Made by a program: the position numbers and the translations under genes. From Unio delphinus (Eukaryota; Mollusca; Bivalvia; Unionida; Unionidae), in the NCBI GenBank assembly GCA_029339505.1, contig JAQISU010000119.1:2477001-2541000 (forward strand): a stretch of DNA of 64,000 nt, given 5' to 3'. Below are positions 32,766-43,750 of the stretch, piece after piece. Below the pieces are notes generated by a model. It made no database searches, had not been told where the DNA came from, and saw only the letters and a list, made by a program, of their open reading frames with translations. Within the stretch, counting starts at the first letter, position 1. Every line of letters begins with the position of its first letter.

Positions 32766-33704
32766 AGACCACACGGTGGTAATTGAGTATCCTCGGGTAT
32801 CATTTGTAATTGTTCACGAGTAAATTCCGCTGAGGAGCAGTTGAATCCAATCTACAGATTGCTGGTCTACCCGTGGATCTCGGTATGCTAGATATTTTAT
32901 GTGCAGTGACACTCCAAATAGGATCAGTAGCTCTTTTTTACCACCTTCGAGCTCTCCTGGTTCACATAAATATCTCACAATGACATTGCCGAGTATTGGT
33001 TGTTTTGAAAAATCATTTTGTGGTTTTACGGGTATATACTTCTTTTTAATCGCGTTATTAGGTTTCATATTAATAGTTCAAGTAATCTCATTATTTAGAG
33101 CGGTAATTACACCGGGTAATCTCTTGACTCATTCACGGGATAGTTTATTCTGAATAAACTACTTTGCGTGTTAACATCCAAATAACCGCTCAGCAAGTAT
33201 CCGATTAAATCGTTCAACAATTGCCTGATCGCAATGTAGTGCAGTATGTCCTCGTCTGATGGTGACATTATGATGCTTCATTGTTGATAACACTGCACCC
33301 TGAAAATACTTCTCAGGATCAACTTGTAATAGATTTGTCCACTGCAGAGGACCCCGCCGATAAATCCTTTCAAACTCAGAATCTACTTCAGTTGATGACT
33401 TTGTCTTTAATGACTCTGCTTTTTTGTATCTACTCGCAACATCAAGTACGGTTAGTGCATACTTGTAAACACCATTGTACGGCAGAAATAATATATCAGC
33501 TTGATGAACCTCATTAGGGACGATGACATCAAAATATGAGAAGTTAATTTGTTTAGGCGGTTGTAGGTAAATCTGCCATATCGCAGCCTGTTTGGATAAC
33601 CAATCCGCTGCAGTGGTATATATTACCTTTCCTGTGCTAGCGAGTTTCCTGATTGCTGATTTACCCCTCCACTATCCTCTTGTGGAATAATAAATAGATT
33701 CCAT
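32757..33704 (-). pseudogene. Integrase (E3; many lesions)
   Basis: It begins at ATG 33704 and matches the E1 integrase over its length, but with stops and shifts throughout (for instance the segment 33068-32814 stays open). The catalytic region is recognisable around 33180-33560. It overlaps the HNH end convergently, as in E1. Confidence 0.8.
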
Positions 33705-33711
33705 GATGTTA

Positions 33712-34199
33712 TTAATTACCAGCACCAGCATTAATTTACTTTTCATCGCCGATTTTATCAACCATGAATCTAATATTTCTTTGAAGGATTTATGAGTGAT
33801 ATAGTTCAACGCATGAATCAGTTTCACATCTGCGATATGTCTCTGTTGCAGATTACCGCTTTTATAAGCAACATCATGAGCATGACACGATTTATCAATA
33901 GTTTTTTAGGTTTTCTCCGGATCGGGGGTGGTTTTTTGCCATACAGTTTGATGTCAAGTCTGGTCCCTGGTCCACAATAACTATACCAGGGGTGTTTTTC
34001 TCCCGGATATTTTGTCCATGGTGTTCCTGGTAGTTTTACTAGTTTGGCTGCAATATCATTTCCCTTTTTTTAACAAACCTAATATTTTTACACCACATCG
34101 TTCACAATTGCCAGTGGTAGGTTCTGTCATTTTTAGTTGTATTAGGTGTTGGGTCAATTGTTGTTGTACGCGTCGTACATTTCACACAATATAGGTCCA
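33712..34199 (-). pseudogene. Zinc-ribbon/PLA2-like gene (E3; broken)
   Basis: The start codon position reads GTG (E1 has ATG) and the zinc-ribbon part is degraded. YSYCGPGTRLD and, after two shifts, a CHAHDVAYKS block remain, so the calcium-loop and His-Asp motifs are still visible. The gene again ends seven bases before the integrase ATG. Confidence 0.7.
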
Positions 34200-34217
34200 C
34201 AATTTATTTGTAATAAC

Positions 34218-34870
34218 ATGAATGTAATTGATTTTTCGGCAACTAAAACACGCGAACCAGTTAAGCAGCATGCAGCGCTATCAAATTCTATTCGTATGAT
34301 TATAATCGGACCATCTGGCAGTGGCAAGACACAGTTCTTACTTAATTTCATAACAAGATGGATGAAATGGGACAAGTTGTATTTGGTAGCCCCGAGTGTA
34401 GACGATCGGCGATGTTACGAGGTGTTATAGGATTTTAACGGGAAAGCAAAATCGGAAATCGATGAGGATATTATTGAGCTTATAACCGATATCGAGGAAG
34501 CACCGAGCATTGATATTATTGATGGAAGTATTAACAATTTAGTCGTATTTGATGATGCGATGCGAGACAATCTAAAGAATCCCGCTAGGATATTTTCCAG
34601 AGATAGACATAAAAATACTGATGTGATATAGGTCACTCAGAGATATACACAAATATCAAAATAGATCAGAGATAACTGCAATATTCTTGCTGTATTTGAT
34701 GGAGTTTACACGCATACACTATGAAATATTTGGCAAACTTGGTGCGGCGGTGATATGGATTATAATCTCTTTAGAAATTTCTTTAGTCACGCTCAGTCAA
34801 TCCCACATGGACTTCTAACGATAAATGTGCAAGACCCTAGATCAAGATATCGCATTGGATATTCGGTTGA
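34218..34870 (+). pseudogene. Packaging ATPase (E3; at least four stops)
   Basis: It opens MNVIDFSATKTREPVKQ at ATG 34218. Walker A GPSGSGKTQ is intact and the Walker B region reads NNLVVFDDAM. Stops follow at about 34429, 34629, 34663 and 34722. The C-terminus FFSHAQSIPHG is still readable before the TIR. Confidence 0.88.
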
Positions 34871-35114
34871 AACAATTTGTCTCCGCAGCGCCATCAGCGT
34901 CGGTTTAATTTACAACGGAAGCTCTGTCTGTCTGGAGACTTTGTCTCCGTAGCGTGTGAAACCGAAACCATTCATCTATCTCTTTTGTTTTGTCTAAAAT
35001 AGTTCGGTTTGAATTAGTTTTGGTTGAAATCGTTTAAGATTTTACTGAAATTGTTTCGGTTTTTTACTGATTTGTGTCTGAAATAGTTTCGGTCTGTTCG
35101 CCCTCCTTGCTGCT
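34868..35114. repeat. Right TIR of E3
   Basis: About 247 bp, the reverse complement of the left TIR but with about 80 bp more in the middle. Part is built of TTTCGGTTT/GAAATTGTTT-like repeats. Confidence 0.85.
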
Positions 35115-35119
35115 TAACA
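35115..35119. other. Target-site duplication TAACA, right of E3
   Basis: Matches 27565-27569. Confidence 0.8.
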
Positions 35120-35181
35120 ACAACAACATCAAAACAAAAAAAAACAATTTCAAAGAACAGAAATAATGGGGGGGGTGTTTG

Positions 35182-35203
35182 AGTTTGTTTGTGTCTGTGT
35201 GTG

Positions 35204-35258
<55 letters not shown>

Positions 35259-35262
35259 GTGA
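35182..35262. repeat. GT dinucleotide microsatellite
   Basis: Nearly pure GT with a few TG interruptions; preceded by a G8 run. Confidence 0.95.
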
Positions 35263-35284
35263 CATGGTTTTTGTAACGTAGCTT

Positions 35285-35520
35285 TACCAATTGTTCAGTC
35301 ATATCGCAACGACGTCTGCAGTGTATCATATCCTACCCAGTCATATTATCATGACACCGACCAGTCCTAAGTCTAACCTCTTAATGCTAAGGGCACCTTA
35401 GTACCTTTTTGCTTTTTTTGTTGTTAGTATGACTCAAATGGAGATCAAACCAGTGACCTCCCAAGTCCGAGTCGGACGCTCTAACCATTTAGGCCATTGG
35501 AGCGGTTGATGTTGGTGTGA
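35285..35520 (-). repeat. tRNA-derived SINE, family A, copy 3
   Basis: Same body and head as copy 1. On the minus strand GGCCTAAATGGTTAGAGCG and GGGAGGTCACTGGTTTGATC give recognisable A- and B-box regions. Copies 1 and 3 also share about 40 bp beyond the head. Confidence 0.8.
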
Positions 35521-35938
35521 AATGTAGTATAAACAAGTACAACAGATATGAATGCCAAAAACGAACTGGCATATTATATCAAATTATTCGACCGGTGTAG
35601 GGTTCTGTTTCTTTTTCGAAACACTCTATTTTATTTATTTGCTTTATTAAATCCATTGTATTACAATTGCAAACCAAATTTTATAACACCTCACAATGAC
35701 GTTCTGTTGACAACACTCTTGTATACAAAAGCGTATACTGTGCATTATTTCACATACTACATTAAACATAGACAAAGATTTGCAGTTAATTTCGACTGAC
35801 TTCTTTCTTTAATGCTAATTAATTATCTTATTGAAAACAAACGTATGCAGGCACGTGCCGTGATTAACCCCCAATGTAAACCTAGAATATCTTCATTAAG
35901 TAATTTAGTAATATAATAAATGATAGAAAAAAGACCTT
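35521..35938. other. Unassigned sequence, no gene seen
   Basis: AT-rich. An 83-codon ORF at 35548-35799 has no recognisable motif. Confidence 0.4.
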
Positions 35939-36700
35939 TAAGTTATTAACCGATCATGAATGTCACGTTGGAAGTGGTTTACACAGATCCGCTGGGAAGG
36001 GGGGGGGGGGGGGGGGCGAGTGGTCGAGTGGTCGAGTGGTCTAAAGCGCTCTCCGTTATTGATCACTGCTATCTCACCTCTGTCTGCGTGGGTTCGATTC
36101 TAATATTCGGCTAATGTAGTTATGTGACAAAGCTTGACAGTAGCTTCTAGTGGGTCGTTGGTTCTATCCTGGGGGTTTCCCGGGTTCTTCCTCCACCAGT
36201 AATACTGGCCGCCATGTATAGCCTATCGTGTGCTGAAAAATGGCGTTAAAACCTACAACAACAACAACAACAAAGATCGGCTAGAAAGGAGTTGACTATC
36301 GACAATTTCCAACACAATGGATTGTAACTTATTATGGAGTTTTGAGAAGCGACATAAGTTAGAAATTGTTTTTATTGAAAAATACGGTTAGTTAAAATGT
36401 AAAATGCGGAATTAAAGTGTTATTTGTAATGTATATTATACATTAATTTGACAACATCTCTTAATCTCCGGGTAAATATCGAGCTACCTGACGAATCACG
36501 TTTATACCAGGATAATGCAGATCTCCTCCTAGTTCTCGTTATCCACACTATTGACGGTTAGGTCAGGTCACGTTATTTAAATTCGATACATGTGATAGAA
36601 TGTGTTGAGATGTTTCGTTTGACCAATAAATAACAGTTATAAAGATAGAAAAGGGGGAGGGGTGCAAGAGCAAAGGGTAAAATGATAAGAATCAACCCCC
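35939..36700 (-). repeat. Dispersed repeat R1 copy, interrupted by SINE-B
   Basis: On the minus strand it resembles 13931-14660 (blocks around AGTGGTTTACACAGATC and ATAATGCAGATCTCCTCCT). SINE-B and an 18-base G run (35999-36016) lie inside it. Confidence 0.55.
36017..36275 (+). repeat. tRNA-derived SINE, family B, copy 1
   Basis: The head has GAGTGGTCTAAAGCGCTCT (A-box region, duplicated start) and GTGGGTTCGATTC (B box). The body includes TACTGGCCGCCATGTA and GCTGAAAAATGGCG. The tail is CAA repeats. Confidence 0.85.
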
Positions 36701-36714
36701 CCCCAAAAAAACAA

Positions 36715-37050
36715 TCAGTGTTTAACTTATTAAACAACTGACTTATCGGCATATAGTGATTTAGCATATTAATTGTTTTCTTTTAAACTACGTTAACAAG
36801 CAAAGTAAAATAACAATTATAACGCGTTCTATTCACACATCAAAATAGGAGGACAGTTTTGGTTCCAGGTTTTTTTAAAAAATATGCGGACGTAAATATA
36901 GAAATTCCATACTGTTAGTTAAAATATATTTCGTTTGTTTTGTAAGAAATTCAGATTTTCAAGACAGACATATTTAACTATTGTCATTGTATTCATTAAC
37001 AATAGTTATTGTATCTATCTATCTATATATCTGTCTGTATGTCCGTACAT
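36715..37050. repeat. Dispersed repeat, paralogue of 12836-13140
   Basis: Shares most of its 300 bp with the copy at 12836 and also ends in tetranucleotide repeats. Confidence 0.7.
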
Positions 37051-37053
37051 CCA

Positions 37054-37190
37054 CCTATGTATGTATGTATGTATGTATGTATGTATGTATGTATGTATGT
37101 ATGTATGTATGTATGTATGTATGTATGTATGTATGTATGTATGTATGTATGTATGTATGTATGCATGCATGTATGCATGTGTGTATGTAT
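37054..37190. repeat. ATGT microsatellite
   Basis: About 33 ATGT units with a few ATGC. Three long Met/Cys/Val/Tyr ORFs across it are artefacts. Confidence 0.95.
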
Positions 37191-37425
37191 GGGTTTTTAT
37201 GGTTTATCGTCATTTTTCAGCACAATATCGGCTTTACATGGCGGCCAGTATTAATGGTGGACGAAGAATCCGGAAAACCCCGCAAAGAAACACCGAACAC
37301 GAGAAGCTATTAGCAAGCTTTCTATCTTAACCACATTAACCGAATCCGACACTCGAACCCACCCAGTGGTGAGAAGGCAGTGATCCGTAACGGACAGCTC
37401 TTTAGACCACTCGGAGCCCCCTGTA
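37191..37425 (-). repeat. tRNA-derived SINE, family B, copy 2
   Basis: The reverse complement matches 36017-36275: CCGAGTGGTCTAAAGAGC, GTGGGTTCGAGTG, TACTGGCCGCCATGTAAA and a tail that grades into the ATGT tract. Confidence 0.85.
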
Positions 37426-37438
37426 TGTATGTATATAT

Positions 37439-38254
37439 TGTTAAGTATAATTAGTATAATTGATTAAAGTCATTTATTTTTATTTTAATTGACATTTTAA
37501 GTTTAAGATTCATTCATTGGGAGATATTGTTTTAAAAAGTGGGATGACCTTTACTCTACAAAAAAACACCAGATGTTGCCCTCATTTCTGACCTAACTTC
37601 AGAGTTGTAAACAAACTTTTAAAATGGTTGGTTGATTCCAAGGACATTATTGAGCTTTGTTATAAACATCTTTCTATTTTTAGTTCTTGAGAGTAAAAAT
37701 AACTGATTCTCATATGGGTCATACGGTGTGCAAGAGATTGTTTGAACGTAAATTTGTTCTAAAGAATCTGGAAGATCATGTGACCCCTTCCTTGTTTACG
37801 TAAAAACAGGTATATAAATTATGATTTCGAGCGAACTATTTAGTAGAAGTTGGGCTGTTAGAATATTAAGTTGTGTTGTTTTGAGTTATTTTAAATTACC
37901 TTGTACTGGAAATTGTTACAACTCGTTTGGATCAAGAGGATTTATTTTGTTTTTTATCTGGAAAACAATTATGCTCATTTAATTTCATAATACCATCACG
38001 TGACATCGTCTTCCATCTTGTATACTTCAATAAGATTCGAACTGGGAATTATTAGGACATGTTATTGCCAGTACTTTTGCAATTTCACTAGTGGATTATA
38101 TTTTGAATTATTTTTGGAATTGATTCTTAAAACCGTACGTTTATTTTTCTTTTCTGGAAAATATTTGTGCTCAATAAATTGATTATTAAGTTTTACAAAC
38201 TTGTTATTTTCACTCTTTCAATGTTACTGTTTATTCGAGCCTAAGCACATAACA
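37439..38254 (+). repeat. LTR 1 of the tandem LTR element
   Basis: TGTTAAGTATA to CATAACA, 816 bp. A TATA-like TATATAAATTATG lies near 37810. It matches LTR 2 along its length. Confidence 0.85.
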
Positions 38255-38885
38255 AGTTATTGAAAGTGAAACTTCTCTCTAATGAAGATACTAAGATCAA
38301 TCTTCTTGATTATGTTTCTGATTTTAGATACAAGTTGTCAAAGGCTTGTGAGGTCGCAAGAGCAAATCTGCACTCTGCTCAATCTAAAATGACATCAAGA
38401 TATGATAACAAATCGTAGGAAAGGAGTTTTCAGCCTGGTGATAGAGTCCTGGTTCTCTTACCAATGGCACAAAATCCTCTTCAGGCCAAATATTATGGTC
38501 CCTACACAGTTTACAGGACAATTAATGACTTAAATTACATCATAAATACTCCTGGGAGGCGCAAACAAAAACAACTCTGCCATATAAACATGCTAAAAGA
38601 GTATATTGAAAGAGATAGCCATGTTAAATATGTAATTAATTTAGTTGTACCTGTCCCACTCAGAGTAGGAATATCATCAGATTCTACTGATATTGAAATG
38701 ACAAATCTTTGTAATTCAGAAATTATGAAAGATTTAGACCAGAAACTTTCACATTTACAGGTGCATGAAAGAAATGAACTGGAACAGTTATTATTTGAAT
38801 ATAAACACTTATTTCCAGATGTTCATACAAGGACAAACACAATTTTTCATGACGTTGAAAAGGTAAATTCTAAACCTGTTAAACA
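38255..38885 (+). pseudogene. Integrase C-terminus and RT N-terminus, first internal region (left of E4)
   Basis: The frame is open except for one TAG near 38416. It has QPGDRVLVLLPMAQNP and YYGPYTVYRTINDLNY (integrase GPY/F region), then the linker and RT N-terminal block LFEYKHLFPDV. gag, protease and the integrase core are absent. E4 cuts it at 38890; it resumes at 49956. Confidence 0.8.
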
Positions 38886-38890
38886 ACATC
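38886..38890. other. Target-site duplication ACATC, left of E4
   Basis: Identical to 49956-49960. The uninterrupted paralogue at 52112-52116 has a single ACATC. Confidence 0.92.
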
Positions 38891-39040
38891 AGCAGCAGAG
38901 GGGGCGAACAGACTAACTTTTATAGGCGTCGATTCGGCAAACCGAGGCTTCCTCATTAATGCTTAATAGAAGGGTTCATTTCGCAAAACAGAAGATAAAA
39001 AAGGACGCCAATGTCGTTGGCACTCACCCCCTCTACTGCT
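38891..39040. repeat. Left TIR of E4
   Basis: 150 bp, matching the reverse complement of 49803-49955 with few differences. It starts AGCAGCAGAGGGGGCG and its inner end is CTCACCCCCTCTACTGCT, so the TIR itself has inverted ends. Confidence 0.95.
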
Positions 39041-39072
39041 ATGTGTTAACAATATTTTAGGATGAAAATCAT

Positions 39073-40514
39073 TTAAGACTTTACAAACAGAGTAATTTGT
39101 AAAACCTCACATCGTAAATCAATTAGATTATTGGACTGATCAGTGAGTCTGAAATTAATTCTCGTTATTAATTATTATGACACCGCATATAGACTGGATT
39201 AGTTGGATCCTCAATGATTAGAAACCCTGTAGAAGCTGTTGGTGCAAATTAATATAAAATATATCCCTGTACAGCTTAATTTTATTCCTCGAGATTTATT
39301 TGATAGCTTCCTTCGATAAAATCCCATACTAAATTATATGCAATCACCGAGGATATATTCACATTTTGAGGAGCGATATGTCTACCGCCTATGTCTGGGT
39401 CATTATTATGTCTGAGGATTGTTATTTGTGATTTCCGTTTGGCGAGTATCAGAGAAAAGTTTTATTGAATAAGATCGTAAACATATTTTTTTAGTTGATT
39501 TGCTTTATACCCAGTAAACTTGAAATCAGGTCAATCGGCCACTGTTATATTGTAACTAGTTAGGAATTTTTGTTTATCTCCGTTCTTATCATTAATTATT
39601 ACTTGAATTATTCGTTTGTTGATATATTACATGTCAAATAGAAGTTGATTTAATATCTCAACATATTTTATGATCTCATCACGTGGTTTTATTATATCAG
39701 AGAGATGCTCTTGGAAGCTCCGTCGTAGTCGTTGTAGTTGTGTTCTATGTAATCGATTCATCTCTTTGAATTAATCAATGACGTTATTTAACGTGAATAC
39801 AATTGCAGTCGATGAACTAGGAGTTTTCTCAACACCAAATTCCCATTGCATGGTATTGTTATCAAGAAATGTGAATCTCTCAGTTAATTTTGCATTTTTT
39901 ATATCAAGTAAATAATTTCGATATGATGGGTTGATTTCATGATATGATTGTATATCCGTGACATAATCAAACTTTTTATGTTCGGGTATTTGATAAGATG
40001 TCCGAGGTGTGATTTCAGGCCCACCCAGTAATGTTCTTATAGAACTCTGATAGATATCTACGGCATACCCGGGCGAGTTAATCTCGATGGCAGATGATAA
40101 TGTCGGCTCGTGAACTGTTATAGCGATTTTCGATTCTCTTCCAGTAATAGATTTTATTCTACGCTGTAATTCAGCATTGATTTGTTCGATTTGATAGGAC
40201 CCTGACGGCAACGAAACAACGTTCTAGTCTGGAGTTCCATCGGGTTTATTCTTACTCGCAAACACCAAGGAATTATTCGGTTGTTGACCGCCAAATGATT
40301 TTGATCTGATATTTGGCCAACTTTGATACACTCGTAGTTTCGCTAACGCGATCTCCTTCACGGGAATCGGAGTAGGGAAATTCACACTGAATTCAGGATT
40401 GGTTGATGTTATTGAGATAATGCTGGTTTTCACCGGTGCGGTATTTTCCGTTATTTTTTTAATCGGTTCGGTATTTTTTACTATTCGTTGAAGTAGTTCT
40501 TGCGGTGTTGTCAT
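39073..40514 (-). pseudogene. Minor capsid/penton-like structural protein (E4 copy)
   Basis: ATG 40514 opens MTTPQELLQRIVKN. An N-terminal block with IALAKLRVYQSWPN is followed by a TAG at 40224-40226 where E2 has Trp. The next piece (40211-39771) is open with SGSYQIEQINAELQRRI. The C-terminal third (below 39771) has many stops but still matches E3. Confidence 0.6.
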
Positions 40515-40529
40515 TGTTATTATTATTGT

Positions 40530-40881
40530 CGAGCTCAAATTCTAACATAGTTGACTCGTACAACCGGTTAATTTTCGAAAACGCATCCTCGGTTATTGTC
40601 GTGTCGTCGAGCGACGACGCTATCAACGGAGATAATTGCGAGTACGCGTGAGATACCGCACCATATCTAACAGTGTAATCGTGCAGTTTTTGTTGAGAAG
40701 ACGATGATATATGTTTGCTATCGCGGAGGCTATTTCTACGGCGGTTGACACCGCAGATATACAAATCGGAACAACAGCCGGAGCGGTCATTATAACCGAT
40801 GATATAACAATACCAGCGCCGGCAATTACACCAGACAGCGAGTACATGCGTTACCTTGGGTGAATAAGTGGTTTTCTCCAA
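40530..40881 (-). pseudogene. Small membrane protein gene (E4 copy, N-terminus lost)
   Basis: A hydrophobic segment VIAGAGIVISSVIMTAPAVV (40847-40760 region) is followed after a frame change by a polar tail with AYSQLSPLIASSLDDTTIT, as in E2 and E3. The 5' end runs into sequence not shared with E2 or E3. Confidence 0.55.
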
Positions 40882-40996
40882 GGTAAGCGGCGTGTAACGA
40901 TATGCATGTGCCTGACTTTGAAATACATGAAGTTTGGAACATTAGATTCACGGGGTGCACGGTAATCTTGCCGTGATTTCTGCTCACCTATTTGAG

Positions 40997-41093
40997 GGTA
41001 TATAAGGCAGAATATTTCTGATCAATATTACGGGACCAAAAGTGTCTAATCACAGGATAGATAGCTCGTCTTTCTTTCTCCAGCCAAAGGGGT
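40997..41093 (+). promoter_or_regulatory. Candidate TATA promoter followed by a 5' splice-site-like sequence
   Basis: GGGTATATAAGGCAG near 40997-41011 is a strong TATA-like box. About 80 bp downstream AGGGGTGAGTG (41088-41098) fits a 5' splice site. No exon was identified downstream. Confidence 0.35.
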
Positions 41094-41269
41094 GAGTGTT
41101 AAATTTATATTTCGTTTTATTGTGAATTTTATTCAGTTTATCATTTCATATAATGATGCCTTTATTACAATGCAGATTTTAAACGTGGAATATTTGGAAT
41201 TACTAGTCATTATTAGACTTTAAATGCAATAGCGTATTCTAAGGTTTAGATTATTTTTTGAGACAACTA

Positions 41270-41560
41270 TTATTCGTCTGGTTTCTTTATTGTAGCTGAT
41301 AACATCTCTGAAATAGTTGCTGATTTGTTGCGAAACATCTCTGATAACGTCTTTGAGATCGTAGCTGAAATTGTAGATGATTTGTTGCGGAACATCTCTG
41401 ATAACGTCTCTGATAGCATCTCTGATAACGTCACTGATAACGTCTTTGACATCGTAGCTGAAATTGTAGCTGATAATGTCTCTGATATCGTAGCTGAAAT
41501 TGTAGCTGATATTGTAGCGGAGCATCACTGATAACGTCTTTGAGATCGTAGCTGAACGTC
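41270..41560. repeat. Tandem repeat built on CTCTGATAACGT/GTAGCTGAAATT units
   Basis: 12-15 bp units reshuffled about 18 times. ORFs on both strands across it are a consequence of a unit length divisible by three. Confidence 0.8.
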
Positions 41561-42409
41561 TTTGAATGTATCTGAATTATAGCTGAATGTGATTGATTGT
41601 GCCGTGATTGTGCTGTTTAATTGTGCGATCGAATTGAAGTATCTGACTGTCAATCTGTCGAATTGTCTGTTCGTCTACATCTGTCGTGATGTGTAAATAT
41701 CCGGAAATCTAGAAGTCCGAGTGTCGGAGCTGTCTAGAGTTGTAAACATCCGGGGTGGCATCTTAAGTATTTGGGACCGTTGGTTCTAGTAGATGTTGTA
41801 TACTGTCTGTACGTGTAACTGTGGTGGATCCGTGAAGGTGAAGTGACCGATAAAAGTATTGTGTCAACCCTAGGTCTTCGGAGAAACTGGGTGGCGATTC
41901 AACTGTTGGTGAATCGTACGGTTATACAGGGTCGAGACACATGTGTGTGTTGCAATTGTAGTACAATTGAATACATTGTTATATGTACATAGTTACTTCA
42001 AATCACAATAGTATTTCAAGGGATTGCATGAATCTCAATAAAAGCTAGCAACTTGATTAAATACATGTATATGTTCGTGCTAGTTGTTGCAATCAATACG
42101 TGCGATAGTATAGTTTGATGTTTTGATTTGTTATCGTAATTTATACTTGCGGTAATATAACTTTTGTAAAGGTTCCTTGGATCTGTGTGTAGTTCAAGAG
42201 ATTCCTTTGTATCTGTGTATTAATATTTAATTTATTCATTTATTGTGAATGGTTGTGAGTGTAATTGTGGGTTGAACGCATGAGTTATTGTGTTGATAAA
42301 TAATTATTTTTCATTAATAATTTATTTCATAAATTTATATTTTCTTTCACATATTGTGTTTGTGTTGTTCATTTAATCCACCATCCTCTCGGTAACAATT
42401 TTGTTACAA

Positions 42410-42585
42410 CAATGCCGTTATCTCCGTTTCGTTAGGGTATTTTTCCAGGCACATATAGGACAGCACAATGACGTTACCTTCGTTTCGTTTGGGTAGGTTT
42501 CTAGGCATACATATACTTAATTAAGGACAGTACAATGCCGTTACCTCCATTTCGTTAGGGTAGGTTTATAGGCATATAAGGCACA
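42410..42585. repeat. Tandem repeat, three units of about 62 bp
   Basis: Each unit has ACAATGCCGTTACCTCCGTT and GTTAGGGTAGGTTTATAGGC-like blocks. Confidence 0.8.
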
Positions 42586-43000
42586 ATTATTTACAATTTA
42601 AACTCCATTTGGAATCCCCTCTGGTGTATTATTTACATTTATTATTTATTGAGCCCAGTAAGAAGATATGTTTAGTAAATGGACAGCATAAGACAATATA
42701 ACATATAACAATGGATTATATTGGACAACCCCAATCGAGTGTTATGGCGGTTGTACAATGAATATAGATATACAATGAATGACGTCAATGGCGTGGTGTT
42801 ATATACACATTGAATAAATGAATGGATGAAATATGCAATGAATGAATGAAGGAATGATAAAAGACGGCACAGGACAATACAACATATAACAATAGATTAT
42901 AGAATGATATGGTATAATAGATTATAGAATATACAATAGATTATATAATGATATGGTATATACAATGACAATGGATGATAGTACACTTCTACATTCAAAC

Positions 43001-43108
43001 TGAAACCACCATACCCACCCACCCACCTACCCAAAAAAAACCCACCCCGGGTTGAATGAAAAGTCATTCACACCGTGTGACGCGGTGTGATTTGGTATGG
43101 TGGTTTCA
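43001..43108. repeat. 108-bp MITE-like element with perfect 15-bp inverted ends
   Basis: TGAAACCACCATACC (43001-43015) and GGTATGGTGGTTTCA (43094-43108) are perfect inverted repeats. The centre carries a second palindrome, CACACCGTGTGACGCGGTGTG (near 43069). Confidence 0.7.
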
Positions 43109-43750
43109 CGATTTGAATTTCGGAGGTTCTCCCCCCTCATTACAATAAAACCATCTGTCGGTACCGTCGACAATATGCCTGTTACGGGGTTTGAACTATG
43201 GGCTTCGGGACGAAAGCGCAAAGCGTTACGAATACGCTAACTGCTCTTATTTACAGGTATATGCTTTTGAATATAATATATATGTATTCTGTAACACGCG
43301 ATCGAATCCTCCTTGTTATCTACGACAAATATGTTATTGTGGTTTTTTCTTCCGTGTTTACGTACATGTGGGGAAAACAAAGAGGTGTTATTTGTACTTA
43401 AATGATTATTGACAACCGATTACTTGAAAAAAAACACAAAAAAGAATGCTACCTATTTGATTCGTTTCCTCACAAAATAGATTATATCTCCGCTGAGAAT
43501 CATGACAGTTAAAAACCAACAATGGAGTAAAATCGGAAAAACCCATTGAGGGTAACACTTTCATAAGCCATACACATACCTGCACGATTTTATTCCCTTT
43601 GATGTTACATAAAATATGTACAAAATATGAATCAGTCATAAGCAAATTGAAATTTTTGTCCAGTCTTTTTTGAAATCGCAGATTGATTAATCCCCTCTGC
43701 TACTTTTCGTACTGAGGGTTCACAGATATCAAAATATCTACCGGCTTCAG

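Larger units (their letters stand above)
27570..35114 (-). mobile_element. E3: Maverick/adintovirus-like element with both TIRs, replication genes deleted
   Basis: It starts AGCAGCAAGGAGGGCGAAC at 27570 and ends with the inverted match GTTCGCCCTCCTTGCTGCT at 35114. Both sides are flanked by the 5-bp duplication TAACA (27565-27569 and 35115-35119). Structural genes (-) occupy 27773-32612, joined directly to the HNH end, integrase, zinc-ribbon/PLA2 and ATPase. PolB, helicase, the second HNH and the small zinc ribbon are missing, as is pX. It must have moved before these losses, or with enzymes supplied by another copy. Confidence 0.88.
40905..43670. other. Foreign block replacing the structural genes of E4
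   Basis: About 2.7 kb with no viral gene and no similarity seen to E2 or E3. It holds a promoter-like segment (40990-41100), a Ser/Asp/Val-type tandem repeat (41270-41560), AATAAA near 42038, a 62-bp tandem repeat (42410-42585), AT-rich repeats, a 108-bp hairpin element (43001-43108) and AT-rich unique sequence to 43670. It could be a partial retroelement insertion or host DNA; the boundaries are approximate. Confidence 0.5.

Noticed and set aside
36017..36095. Functional tRNA gene
   Set aside because: A- and B-box sequences are present, but the stems do not pair well and a SINE body follows; same for 14672 and the copies on the minus strand.
36935..37330. Met/Tyr/Val/Cys repeat ORFs
   Set aside because: Translation of an ATGT microsatellite in several frames.
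41220..41531. ORFs on both strands rich in Asp/Val/Ile
   Set aside because: Caused by a tandem repeat whose unit length is a multiple of three.
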